A stretch of DNA of 64,000 nt from an uncultured Roseicyclus sp. (GCA_947491935.1 CANLLF010000004.1:372001-436000); one strand, 5' to 3'. Counted from the first letter of the stretch, positions 9,041 to 17,330 are shown. Notes: generated by a model from the letters alone, not told the origin. Translations and numbers: made by a program.

Positions 9041-9450
9041 GGGTCCGGCAGGCCGTCAAAAGCTGGAATGTCATCAGGGATCTGCTGATATGGCTGCATC
9101 TCGGCAGTATAGATGGCCGCGCGAGGCCCTCGGTAAGCCGACGGGTCATCCAGGGTACCGATCTTTAGGATTGCCGCGTCCAACCCTGGCCGACGCGTCA
9201 CGATATGGGTGCCACATTCCCCACAAAACTCGCGGGTCACCGGTGTGTTCAGATCGCTCCGCGTGAAGCTCTTGGGCACTCCCGCCACATAGGCAAACCC
9301 GGCAGATGGGATTGTCATGAAGTAATTTGGGCCACCCCCCGATACATGGCTGCAGGCCCGGCAGTGGCACTGCGCCTTGAAGATCGGTTTGGCCGTCACC
9401 TCGTATCGCAGCGCGCCGCAATAGCAGCCGCCAGTCAATGGCTCGCTCAT
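9037..9450 (-). CDS. GFA family protein (glutathione-dependent formaldehyde-activating-like)
   Basis: This 137-residue protein has the GFA/CENP-V zinc pattern: GGCYCG at residues 8-11, CHCRAC near 28-33 and CGECGTH near 75. These cysteines bind two zinc ions in the founding member, which was described as adding glutathione to formaldehyde. Most relatives have unknown substrates. The start overlaps the ribA stop and the stop overlaps the transpeptidase start, each by 4 bases, so ribA-GFA-transpeptidase is likely one operon. The link to flavin synthesis is only positional. Confidence 0.9.
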   Translation of the reverse strand: MSEPLTGGCYCGALRYEVTAKPIFKAQCHCRACSHVSGGGPNYFMTIPSAGFAYVAGVPKSFTRSDLNTPVTREFCGECGTHIVTRRPGLDAAILKIGTLDDPSAYRGPRAAIYTAEMQPYQQIPDDIPAFDGLPDP

Positions 9451-10520
9451 AACAAATGCCCCGACTTGTCGCGTTTCACATCCAGGTAATGGGCATTGAA
9501 GCGGTTGGTCGGCGTCACCAGCGGCACCCGTTCGACCACCTCGATCCCTTCTTCACCCATCATCTCGACCTTGCGGGGATTGTTCGTCATCAACCGCACG
9601 GCGCCAAACCCCATCCGTTTCAGCAAATCGGCCCCGATCCGAAAGTCCCGTTCATCGTCCTCGAACCCCAGCCGATGGTTGGCTTCGACGGTGTCGAATC
9701 CCTGATCCTGCAACGCATAGGCCCGCATCTTGTTGGCCAGCCCGATCCCACGCCCCTCCTGGTTGAGGTAGAGCAGTACGCCTTCACCCGCCTTGCCCAT
9801 CTCCTGCAGCGCCGTGCGCAATTGCGGGCCGCAATCGCATTTCATCGATCCAAGCACATCGCCGGTGAAACAGGCCGAATGGAGTCGTGCCAGCACCGGT
9901 TGCGCGCGGTCTGGCCGCCCGATCTCGATCGCGTAGTGTTCGATTTCCGCATTGTCGGGGCGGAAGATGTGCAGCCGCCCGGCCTCGGCCAGCTCCATCG
10001 GCAGCTGCGCGGTTGCGACGGCGGCCATTGGTGCATGCCCGGCAAGGTCCTCGGCGGCGGCTTCCGCAGGCAGGGCCGTCAGGCCCTCCGGCACTTGCGA
10101 CACCGAAACCGCCGCAACGGCCGGCAGAAGTTGCGCCGATTTCGCCAGAACAAGCGCCAGACGGTGCAGACTGGCATCTCCCTCACGCTCTTCACGGAAC
10201 GGCCCCCGCAGCGGCGCACCCAGATCGCAGGCCGGGTCGGCCAGCTCACACAACCACCGCGCGCCTGCATCTGCCGGCATCCGGATCCGGGCGATATCGC
10301 CATCATAGATCCGCACCTTCAAGGTTTCCGCGCGCCATCCGGTGATCGCCGCGACAACCGGGCCCAGGGCGCGCAGCCCCCCCAATCGCGTGTCCGATGC
10401 CGTCTCGCATGCCATGACCACCAGCGCGTGATCGCTCGCTTTCAGCGCCACGGGTAATCCCACCCGCAGGTCACTGCGGGCGCGGGCCACAAGGTCGGAA
10501 ATGGTGGGCTGAAGGCTCAT
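9447..10520 (-). CDS. ribA: GTP cyclohydrolase II with N-terminal extension
   Basis: The C-terminal 200 residues are a full GTP cyclohydrolase II, the first step of riboflavin synthesis. Its zinc site is CFTGDVLGSMKCDCG and its active-site stretch is LYLNQEGRGIGLANK, followed by LMTNNPRKVE. The N-terminal 150 residues have no recognisable DHBP-synthase (RibB) motifs, so this is not a standard RibBA fusion. The extension may be a degenerate or regulatory domain; similar extended RibA proteins occur in Rhodobacterales. The gene is divergent from the response regulator, with 151 bases between the starts. Confidence 0.93.
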   Translation of the reverse strand: MSLQPTISDLVARARSDLRVGLPVALKASDHALVVMACETASDTRLGGLRALGPVVAAITGWRAETLKVRIYDGDIARIRMPADAGARWLCELADPACDLGAPLRGPFREEREGDASLHRLALVLAKSAQLLPAVAAVSVSQVPEGLTALPAEAAAEDLAGHAPMAAVATAQLPMELAEAGRLHIFRPDNAEIEHYAIEIGRPDRAQPVLARLHSACFTGDVLGSMKCDCGPQLRTALQEMGKAGEGVLLYLNQEGRGIGLANKMRAYALQDQGFDTVEANHRLGFEDDERDFRIGADLLKRMGFGAVRLMTNNPRKVEMMGEEGIEVVERVPLVTPTNRFNAHYLDVKRDKSGHLL

Positions 10521-10671
10521 GGGTCAAACCCTTACCGCGCCCTGCAGGGAAATTGAAACATTCCCTCACACACTCACACACGCCCGTGAGGCATGGTTAC
10601 ATCCGTAGACAAACCGCACCCCACGCGGTCATGTCATCGCAACGGAACACGAAAGACGGGAGGCCACGCAT

Positions 10672-11358
10672 ATGGCAAACCTCAAGAAAATCCTTCTGGT
10701 CGACGACGATGATGACCTGCGCGAAGCGCTGAGCGAACAGCTTGTGATGACCGAGGACTTCGACGTGTTCGAGGCCGCCAACGGATCGCAGGCGATGGAC
10801 CGCGCCAAGGAAGGCATCTACGACCTCGTGATCCTCGATGTGGGCCTGCCCGATACCGATGGCCGCGAATTGTGCCGCCTGATGCGCAAACAGGGCGTGA
10901 AATGCCCGGTTCTGATGCTGACGGGCCACGACAGCGACGCCGACACGATCCTGGGCCTGGACGCCGGGGCCAACGACTACGTAACGAAACCGTTCCGCTT
11001 CCCGGTTCTGCTGGCCCGCATCCGCGCGCAACTGCGCCAGCATGAGCAATCCGAGGATGCCGTCTTCCAACTGGGGCCGTACACCTTCAAGCCGGCCATG
11101 AAGATGCTGATCACCGAGGACGAGCGGAAGATCCGCCTGACCGAGAAAGAGACCAACATCCTCAAATTCCTCTACCGCGCGCAGGATGGTGTCGTGGCCC
11201 GCGATGTGCTGCTGCACGAGGTCTGGGGCTATAATGCCGGTGTCACCACCCACACGCTGGAGACGCATATTTACCGCCTGCGCCAGAAAATCGAACCAGA
11301 TCCGTCAAATGCCCGCCTTCTTGTGACCGAATCCGGCGGCTATCGTCTGGTTGCGTGA
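10672..11358 (+). CDS. OmpR-family response regulator (CenR-like candidate)
   Basis: This 228-residue protein has a receiver domain (about 6-118) with the acidic pocket D11-D15, phospho-acceptor D56, T84 and K106. A winged-helix DNA-binding domain (about 130-226) ends in VTESGGYRLVA. No sensor kinase gene is adjacent. In Rhodobacter sphaeroides an orphan OmpR-type regulator (RSP_0847, later named CenR, an essential envelope and division regulator, as I recall) carries the small RNA SorX in its 3' UTR. Here two small-RNA-like units follow the stop codon directly, which supports orthology. The exact name should be confirmed by alignment. Confidence 0.92.
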   Translation: MANLKKILLVDDDDDLREALSEQLVMTEDFDVFEAANGSQAMDRAKEGIYDLVILDVGLPDTDGRELCRLMRKQGVKCPVLMLTGHDSDADTILGLDAGANDYVTKPFRFPVLLARIRAQLRQHEQSEDAVFQLGPYTFKPAMKMLITEDERKIRLTEKETNILKFLYRAQDGVVARDVLLHEVWGYNAGVTTHTLETHIYRLRQKIEPDPSNARLLVTESGGYRLVA

Positions 11359-11457
11359 CGGACAAGATTCCCCGGTACCGGGATCCCGACCTCCCTCGGG
11401 AATGGTATCACTCTCCCTGTTGGACTTGGCCCGGACGTTCGCGTCCGGGTCTTTTTT
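11359..11457 (+). ncRNA. Candidate 3'-UTR small RNA, unit 1 (SorX-like)
   Basis: The 99 bases after the response-regulator stop contain CCTCCCTCG and CTCTCCCTGTTGG, both C/U-rich anti-Shine-Dalgarno-like motifs, and then an intrinsic terminator (stem 11430-11437 with 11442-11449, UUCG loop, six T). This is the layout of an mRNA-derived, Hfq-type small RNA. SorX of Rhodobacter sphaeroides is made from the 3' UTR of an OmpR-type regulator gene, and I infer this is its counterpart. The 5' processing site cannot be placed from sequence. Confidence 0.55.
11430..11457 (+). terminator. Intrinsic terminator of the response-regulator transcript
   Basis: An 8-base perfect stem CCCGGACG/CGTCCGGG is closed by the very stable TTCG tetraloop and followed by TC and six T residues. 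It ends the regulator mRNA or the small RNA derived from it. Confidence 0.9.
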
Positions 11458-11460
11458 ATG

Positions 11461-11572
11461 CGGGAGACGCCGGGATTGACCCACATCAAATCGCGCCACG
11501 CATTGGCGGTTTATGCCCAATGGCACAACCTCCCTGTTGTCTGGCCCGGACCATCGCGTCCGGGTTTTTTTT
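11461..11572 (+). ncRNA. Candidate small RNA, unit 2 (tandem copy)
   Basis: The block 11519-11572 repeats the order of unit 1: AATGG, then CTCCCTGTTG, then TGGCCCGGAC, then CGCGTCCGGG and a T tract. Unit 1 shows the same elements from 11401 to 11457. The similarity over about 55 bases, outside any gene, points to a tandem duplication. The 60 bases between the two terminators would be its 5' part or hold a separate promoter. It could be an independent small RNA or a back-up terminator. Confidence 0.45.
11545..11572 (+). terminator. Second intrinsic terminator, paralogous to the first
   Basis: A 7-base stem CCCGGAC/GTCCGGG with a CATCGC loop is followed by eight T residues. It differs from the first terminator mainly in the loop. 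It lies 28 bases before the start of the next gene, whose promoter must therefore overlap or follow it. Confidence 0.88.
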
Positions 11573-11599
11573 GCCGCGCGGCGCGGCTAGGCTATCGGT

Positions 11600-13504
11600 A
11601 TGCTCTGCTTACTCCGTCGCTGCCTTGGCCCCGCCCTGATTTGCCTCCTTCCCGCACCGGCCTTGGCCGATAGCCATGAGGTCGTTGATTCGTTCTGGAT
11701 GGATGGTGGCCTGCCGCCCACCGGGCGGTGGTCCTCCTTCGCGCCCGGGTTTTCTCCCGGCTTCGTGTCGGTTGCGCGCCATGATGGCGTGTCCGGCACC
11801 GTGATGATGAGCTGCGGGACAGGCGCGGATCTCGAAGGGCTCGGCCTGGGCCTGAACTTCGCGGTTCCCCCGGACATCGACCCCGATGAGGGCGCGTTTT
11901 TCGTGCAGGTGGGTGATCTGGTACTCCCGGCGGGTGGTGAGCCGCAGGTGGTCGATGGCCAATTCGTCGGCATCGGCGTTCCGAGTGTGCAGGGCGGCTA
12001 TCCCAACCCGTACTGGCCCGGCCAGATTGCCCTCTTGCGTGCGCTGGCGGGGGAGGCCCGGATCGGGGCCCTTCATGCCGCCGACGGGGTGCAAGACAAC
12101 GCGGTTCCCGTCTGGTCCATGACCACGCAAGGGGCCGATGGCCTGAGCGCCCTGCGCGAGAATTGCGGGGATCTTTCCCCGCTGGCAGATCGGGAACCGG
12201 CAGAGGCTCCGGCTCCGGCTCCTGCGCCGTCCGGGGCGGCTGCCTGGGTTTTTGTCCCCTCCGATCGGCCCGCCTTTTACGACCGCGCCGACTTCATGCG
12301 CGGGGATACGTTCGGCCTCACCCTCTACTGCGATCCGCGATATGACGGGATCGGCTACGGGATCGATACCGAGGTCATGCAGGCCTCCGGGTTCGAATGG
12401 GGAGATACCCTGCTTCTGGTCGTGGATGGCGAGGAGGTGCCGATGCCGCTTGCAGCCACCGATGTGGGCTATGTCTCGGCGGAGGGCGCAGCCTATGCGC
12501 CTTGGATCGGTGGCCCTGAAGCGATGACGGCACTTCTGGGTGCCGGGCAAGCTGCCCTGGTGCGGGTTGCCGCCGCGGATGGCGCGCGGACCGAAATTTT
12601 CGACTTGACCACCGATCAGGTCGACGGCCTGCGCCCCGTGGTCGAGGTCTGTGGCGCTAGCGCTGTGTTGGAGGCCCCCGAGACACCGGCAAATGACGGC
12701 GAGGCTCAGCCGGAACCGTCCGCCCTAACGACAGCCGAACCCGAACCCGCGGCTCAGCCCGAGCAGGCTGCGCCAACTGGCCCGGCCTTTGCCGAGACGC
12801 CGATCCCGCCGGATGTCACCCTTGGACCCACCGCCGTTTCCGGCCCAGGCGGCGCGTCGTGGGAATTGACGGCCGGAACGGACCGCTGGTCCACCCTGAC
12901 GGGGCGCCAGACGGACCCTGATACCGGAATCGAATTAGGTGCGGCCTGCGCCGAGACAGGGCCGGTCTTCTACCTGCGGCTGACAGGCCCTGCGGAGCCC
13001 CGCGACGATGTCAGCCTGCTGGTGGATGATGATCAGCAATTCTTCGTCGATGGGGGTGGATTCGATAACCTGCTGTTCTTCGAGCCCGCCCCCGGCCTTA
13101 TCGACGCGTTGAGCCTGGGCGCGAACGTGGACGTGTTCGGCAGCTTTCCACCGGCGCGATTCCATCTGCGCGGCTCCATGCGGGCGCTGGATGCCGCGCT
13201 TGCGGCTTGCCGGGATCAGCGGCCAAGCGATGCCGGCACGGCGGAGGACCAATTCCTGACCGACCTTCTGGAGCGTGTTGTGCAATCGTGCAGCAATATC
13301 GGCTCCACCGGCGGGGCCTTGGGCGAAGGCGCGGTGAGCTTTTCGGAGGCCGGGGCGGAAGTCGACTACAGGAATATCCGCTGTGAGGGCACGGGATCTG
13401 CAGCTAGTATAGGGGCGGGATTCTGTGGTGCGCGCGGCTGCCTTGTCGAGACCTGGATGCGGGATGAAGAGGGCTTCGCCTTGACCGATCAGACGATGCG
13501 CTAA
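11600..13504 (+). CDS. Secreted protein with three divergent repeats, function unknown
   Basis: The 634-residue protein begins with a signal peptide (about 1-23, ending ALA-DSHE) and should be periplasmic or exported. I can see three divergent repeats of about 110-160 residues: roughly 26-192, 212-352 and 412-545. Each has a Trp near its start, a Cys in the first third (MSCG, LYCD, AACA), a central acidic beta segment such as LLLVVDGEEV or SLLVDDDQQF, a small alpha segment with a Pro-x-x-Ile/Met-x-x-Leu pattern, and a closing Cys (ENCGD, VEVCG, AACRD). Ala/Pro/Glu-rich linkers separate them. A C-terminal segment has four more cysteines. The repeats faintly recall IalB-type beta domains. I do not recognise the family. 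Confidence 0.75.
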   Translation: MLCLLRRCLGPALICLLPAPALADSHEVVDSFWMDGGLPPTGRWSSFAPGFSPGFVSVARHDGVSGTVMMSCGTGADLEGLGLGLNFAVPPDIDPDEGAFFVQVGDLVLPAGGEPQVVDGQFVGIGVPSVQGGYPNPYWPGQIALLRALAGEARIGALHAADGVQDNAVPVWSMTTQGADGLSALRENCGDLSPLADREPAEAPAPAPAPSGAAAWVFVPSDRPAFYDRADFMRGDTFGLTLYCDPRYDGIGYGIDTEVMQASGFEWGDTLLLVVDGEEVPMPLAATDVGYVSAEGAAYAPWIGGPEAMTALLGAGQAALVRVAAADGARTEIFDLTTDQVDGLRPVVEVCGASAVLEAPETPANDGEAQPEPSALTTAEPEPAAQPEQAAPTGPAFAETPIPPDVTLGPTAVSGPGGASWELTAGTDRWSTLTGRQTDPDTGIELGAACAETGPVFYLRLTGPAEPRDDVSLLVDDDQQFFVDGGGFDNLLFFEPAPGLIDALSLGANVDVFGSFPPARFHLRGSMRALDAALAACRDQRPSDAGTAEDQFLTDLLERVVQSCSNIGSTGGALGEGAVSFSEAGAEVDYRNIRCEGTGSAASIGAGFCGARGCLVETWMRDEEGFALTDQTMR

Positions 13505-14751
13505 GCCGATTTTGGCAGCCTCAACCGCGCCACGCCGTATAGGAAGAGCGCCCCGAACACACCGGCCCCCACCAGAAACACCAGCCGGAGCGCGTCTTCG
13601 CGGCCCATCCCCGGTTCGGCAAGCGCCATGATCCACCCGCCTGCCAGGGCGCCCACCGGCATCATGCCCCAGCCGAAGAATCGGTAGATCGAGTTGACCC
13701 GGCCCAGAAGCGCATCGGGGATCATCCGCTGCCGGAACGACACCGTGACCACGTTCCACAGGACCGCGACGAAGGTTTCGAGGAACAGAAGGCCAACTGC
13801 GATCCAGACGGAACTTGTGGCATAGAGCCCCAAAAACGGCAGTGGCATCAGCGCCAGCGCCACCCACAGGCTGCGTTCCGATCCCAGCCGTTTCGCCAAG
13901 GCCGGGCAGAGCAACCCGCCCGCCACACCGCCCGCTGCACCCGCCGTCAGCAACATGCCATGGCCCACGGCGCCAAGGCCCAGAACCTCCTGGCTGTAGA
14001 GAACCAGTACGGTGAACCCGGCCATATGGGCCGCATTCAATCCGCCCAGGATCAAGGCCAGTTGCAGGATCACCTTGTGTTGCCTGAGCCAATCCCACCC
14101 CGCCCGCATTTCCCGCCAGAAGCTCTCGCGCGCCGCCTGTGCGCCCCGGGGCGGAAAGGTAATCGCCCAGACGGCAAAGGCCGCCAGTGCAAACCCTATC
14201 GCCTCGAACACGAAGGGCGCGGGCACGGCCATGGCGATCAACAGACCGGCCAGGGGCGGCCCCACGAATTGGCCCATCACCTGCTCAACCGACCAGATCT
14301 GCCCGTTGGCTTCTTCCAGCCGGTCCTTGGCCACCACGGAGGGGAGCGCCGTTTGCGCCGCATTGTCCCGGAATACCTCCGCCGTGCCCATCAGGAAGGC
14401 CAGACCTGCAAGGCCACCGATCATCCACGCGATTTCCGTGCCGCTGGCCTCCCGCGGCCCCGCCACGATCAGAGCGACAACGGCCAGCGCCAGCGCCATT
14501 CGGGCCAGATCGGCGCGCACCATCATCTTTTGCCGGTCCGCCCGGTCGGTCCAGACGCCCACGGGCAGGGCCCACAGGAACCACGGCAGTCGCGTTGCAA
14601 AGGCCACGATGGCCAAGGCGCGCGGGTCCGTCGTGATCAGCGTCGCCATCCAAGGAAAGGCCAGCGCCCCGATCCCGTCCGACAGGTTCGCCAGGCCAGC
14701 GCCTGACATCAACAGGCGGAAGTTTCGGTTTTCGCGGATCAGGGCGGCCAT
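13501..14751 (-). CDS. MFS transporter
   Basis: This 416-residue membrane protein has about twelve hydrophobic segments, a central loop and the loop 2-3 motif region GVWTDRADRQ of the major facilitator superfamily. It resembles the enterobactin-exporter/EntS-like or MFS_3 branch, often linked to efflux, but the substrate cannot be told. The start at 14751 has AGGAG about 8 bases upstream and begins directly before the first membrane segment; a longer frame upstream would overlap the divergent hydrolase gene and is low-complexity. Its stop overlaps the stop of the upstream periplasmic gene on the opposite strand by 4 bases. Confidence 0.87.
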   Translation of the reverse strand: MAALIRENRNFRLLMSGAGLANLSDGIGALAFPWMATLITTDPRALAIVAFATRLPWFLWALPVGVWTDRADRQKMMVRADLARMALALAVVALIVAGPREASGTEIAWMIGGLAGLAFLMGTAEVFRDNAAQTALPSVVAKDRLEEANGQIWSVEQVMGQFVGPPLAGLLIAMAVPAPFVFEAIGFALAAFAVWAITFPPRGAQAARESFWREMRAGWDWLRQHKVILQLALILGGLNAAHMAGFTVLVLYSQEVLGLGAVGHGMLLTAGAAGGVAGGLLCPALAKRLGSERSLWVALALMPLPFLGLYATSSVWIAVGLLFLETFVAVLWNVVTVSFRQRMIPDALLGRVNSIYRFFGWGMMPVGALAGGWIMALAEPGMGREDALRLVFLVGAGVFGALFLYGVARLRLPKSA

Positions 14752-14800
14752 GGCGCTCTCCTTTGCGAGCCACCTTGCCTCTCCCCGGCAGACAAGCACA

Positions 14801-15775
14801 ATGGCCCCCATGCGTTTCCTTGCCCGCCTGATCCTCGCCCTCCTGCTGATCGCCATCATTGCCCTCACCGGGTTCCGTATCGCGGCCCATCTGCGGGAGA
14901 CGGAGGCACCGGCCGATCTGGCCCCCGATGACGGGCAACTCATGCCGACGGCTCTGGGGGGTATCTTCGCCATCGAACGCGGCCCGGCGGACGGCCCGCC
15001 GGTCTTGCTGATCCACGGCTCCGTGGGCTGGTCGGGAAGCTGGCGGCACACGCTCGACGCTCTGGCAGCAGAGGGGTACCGCGCCGTGGCGATCGATCTG
15101 CCGCCCATGGGCTTTTCGGATCGGGATCCGGCCGGCGATTACAGCCGCGCCACAACGGCGGCCCGCATCCTGGCCTTTGTCGAAGCCTCCGGCGCACGGC
15201 CGCACATCGTGGCCCATTCCTTCGGCGCGGGCGCGGCGGTGGAGGCTGTGATGCAGAGCCCCGATGCGTTCGCGTCGCTTACCATTGTCAATGGCGCCCT
15301 GCCGCTCGATGCCACGGGCGATGAGGCCCTGCCGCTCCCCCTTCGTCCGCTCTGGGTGCGCGAGCTGTTCATGGCATCGACGGTAACCAACCCGCTGGTC
15401 TCCCGCCCGCTTCTGCAGAATTTCCTGCACCGCAAGGAGGCAGCCACCGATGACGTGCTGGAGGTGCTGGCCCGCCCCAGCCAACTCGACGGCGCGACGG
15501 AGGCGCTGGCCCTGTGGTTGCCCGCGGGCCTCGTGCCACCCGCTGGTCTCCCGTCCGTGTCTTCGGCGGCCTATGCCGATATAGGCGTCCCCACGGCGAT
15601 CATCTGGGGCGCGGAGGATACCACTACGCCGCTGCCCCAGGGCGAAAACCTGCATGCCCTGATCCCCGACAGCACCCTGATCGTCTTGCCGGATATCGGC
15701 CATATCCCCATGATCGAGAACCCCGAAGGCTTTGATGCGGCCTTAATAGGCGTACTTTTTCATCTATCTGATTAA
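14801..15775 (+). CDS. Alpha/beta hydrolase, membrane-anchored
   Basis: The 324-residue protein begins with one hydrophobic helix (about 5-25), a likely membrane anchor or uncleaved signal. The hydrolase domain follows with the oxyanion HG (IHGSVGW near 72), nucleophile S140 in AHSFGAG, acid D273 in WGAEDTT and H301 in IGHIPM. The substrate is unknown; possibilities include small esters, epoxides or haloalkanes. A second in-frame ATG at 14810 would only remove three residues. It is divergent from the MFS gene with 49 bases between the starts. Confidence 0.9.
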   Translation: MAPMRFLARLILALLLIAIIALTGFRIAAHLRETEAPADLAPDDGQLMPTALGGIFAIERGPADGPPVLLIHGSVGWSGSWRHTLDALAAEGYRAVAIDLPPMGFSDRDPAGDYSRATTAARILAFVEASGARPHIVAHSFGAGAAVEAVMQSPDAFASLTIVNGALPLDATGDEALPLPLRPLWVRELFMASTVTNPLVSRPLLQNFLHRKEAATDDVLEVLARPSQLDGATEALALWLPAGLVPPAGLPSVSSAAYADIGVPTAIIWGAEDTTTPLPQGENLHALIPDSTLIVLPDIGHIPMIENPEGFDAALIGVLFHLSD

Positions 15776-15846
15776 ACTAGTTAAAATCATTGCTGACGAT
15801 GGGGTGTTATGGGCTGTCTTCCTGATCGCCAATTCCCCATTGACCA

Positions 15847-16482
15847 ATGATTACGCTGGACGACTCTCTTTTAATTGGGCGCAATCAAACCCGCGATGTC
15901 TACCTGCATCCAAATCACCCCGATCGTGTGCTGAAGATCGAGGCCCGAGAGCTGCCGGGCCGTGAGCGCTGGTATGAACGACCACCCAAAATTGAATCGT
16001 CGCTCAGTCGTGAGTTGTATGGCTATGCCAATGTTCTGGTCCGGCTTGGTCGACATCACCCGTTTATCGCGCGGATTTACGGATTGGAGGAAACTGATCT
16101 TGGCCCTGCAATCATGGCCGAGCATGTGTCGTTTGGCGCAGATCGCGCAGGCCTGTTGGGGCGAGTCATTAACGATCCGATACCGAGCGAATTTACGCGC
16201 GACGAGATCGCTTGGGCGCGTACAGCCTACAAGGAATTGGGGGATTTGCTTTGCGAGAAAAAGGCCTTCACCCACGGTATTCGTGCCGAAAACCTGATGC
16301 TTGCCGATAAGGATGGGGCGCTTGCACTGCGCATGTTCGACTTCAAGACCATCGTCTATAGACAGTTGATTTCGCCACGCCTAGTTCCGGGCGCGGAAGC
16401 ATATGAATTCAGGCGCAAGATGGCAGAAGTGGATGTCAGATTCCAAAAAGCGCTCGACATGCTGGATGCTGTAGCGGCCTAG
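15847..16482 (+). CDS. YrbL-family kinase-like protein
   Basis: The 211-residue protein aligns by eye with the YrbL family: glycine-rich start LLIGRNQTRDVYLHP, lysine K30 in RVLKIE, helix-C glutamate in SRELYGYA (E56), a THGIRAENLML loop at 142-152 and FDFK at 164-167. The loop matches the kinase catalytic loop but lacks the usual catalytic aspartate; from memory the E. coli YrbL also lacks it. It may therefore be a pseudokinase. Base composition looks less GC-rich than the neighbours, and it has no operon partner, which hints at acquisition. In enterobacteria yrbL belongs to the PhoP/PmrA regulon; the role here is unknown. Confidence 0.75.
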   Translation: MITLDDSLLIGRNQTRDVYLHPNHPDRVLKIEARELPGRERWYERPPKIESSLSRELYGYANVLVRLGRHHPFIARIYGLEETDLGPAIMAEHVSFGADRAGLLGRVINDPIPSEFTRDEIAWARTAYKELGDLLCEKKAFTHGIRAENLMLADKDGALALRMFDFKTIVYRQLISPRLVPGAEAYEFRRKMAEVDVRFQKALDMLDAVAA

Positions 16483-16533
16483 GTGCTGGCCAGTATGCCA
16501 TGACGTGCCCTCCGTCCCGTGCTAGGCAGGGCA

Positions 16534-17178
16534 ATGAAAACTGATTTTGATCCCCAGCATGTCCTGGATTTCTGGTTCCCGGATAATGACCATTGGACCG
16601 CACCCGAGAGCCATATCGCGTTCTGGGATGAGCGGATGCGCGGCGGCATGGATGCCACGATCTGCGCGCACTTCGCGGAGTTGACCAACGCGGCGGCCCG
16701 CGGCGTGCTTGACCATTGGGCCGAGACCCCGCGGGGGCGGCTGGCGCTGATCATCGCGCTGGATCAATTCCCCCGGTCGCTCTCGCGCGACACGCCCGCG
16801 GCTTTCGCGCAGGACATAAAGGCCTGCCGCCTGTGCCTGGAGGGGATCGATAATGGCCACTACGCCACGCTGGACAACATGTGGGAGCGCCAGTTCTACG
16901 TGATCTCCATCTCGCATTGCGAAGGCCCCGACCATCTGGCGCGTATGGATCTGTGCGGCGAACTGACCGCGGCGGATGTCGAGACGCTGCCGCCCGAGAT
17001 TGCCGCCATGGGCCCCATGGCGATGGAGCAGAACAAGCGGGTACGGGCCAATATCGAACGCTTCGGGCGGCATCCCCACCGCAACGATGTTCTCGGCCGC
17101 CCCTCTTCTCCGGAGGAGCAGAGCTATATCGACACCGGTGATTTTCCGCACCAGCGCAAGATCGAGGACCTGGCCTAG
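16534..17178 (+). CDS. DUF924 family protein
   Basis: This 214-residue protein shows the DUF924 hallmarks: VLDFWFP near the start, RGRLALIIALDQFPRSLSRDT in the middle, and NMWERQFYVISISHCEG. The family is all-helical and TPR-like, with no agreed function. The ATG at 16534 gives the normal family start; a GTG 15 bases upstream is possible. It stands between the YrbL-like gene and xthA, with 152 bases before xthA, so shared transcription is uncertain. Confidence 0.88.
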   Translation: MKTDFDPQHVLDFWFPDNDHWTAPESHIAFWDERMRGGMDATICAHFAELTNAAARGVLDHWAETPRGRLALIIALDQFPRSLSRDTPAAFAQDIKACRLCLEGIDNGHYATLDNMWERQFYVISISHCEGPDHLARMDLCGELTAADVETLPPEIAAMGPMAMEQNKRVRANIERFGRHPHRNDVLGRPSSPEEQSYIDTGDFPHQRKIEDLA

Positions 17179-17330
17179 CCTTGGACAAAAGGCGGCATGG
17201 GCCGCCCGCCCCCTCTCCCACACGAACGCGCTATCTTCTTGAGCGCAGCCCACGCCGCAACGCACGGCCTCTGGACACGCCCGCCCTATCCCCTATCCTC
17301 CGCCGCTCACCCAGATCGGAGCCTCAGCCC

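Noticed and set aside
10521-10671. Possible FMN riboswitch before ribA
   Set aside because: The conserved FMN aptamer core sequence is not visible in the 151-base gap.
11458-11599. A protein-coding frame between the two terminators (11458-11673)
   Set aside because: It runs through the second terminator and into the next gene, and its sequence has no family character; the small-RNA reading fits better.
14012-14800. Extension of the alpha/beta hydrolase frame upstream by about 260 codons
   Set aside because: This part is antisense to the MFS gene and has Arg/Pro/Ala-rich shadow composition. The real protein starts at a membrane helix after ATG 14801.
14752-15108. N-terminal extension of the MFS transporter gene
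   Set aside because: It overlaps the divergent hydrolase gene and has no membrane segments; a good ribosome site precedes ATG at 14751.
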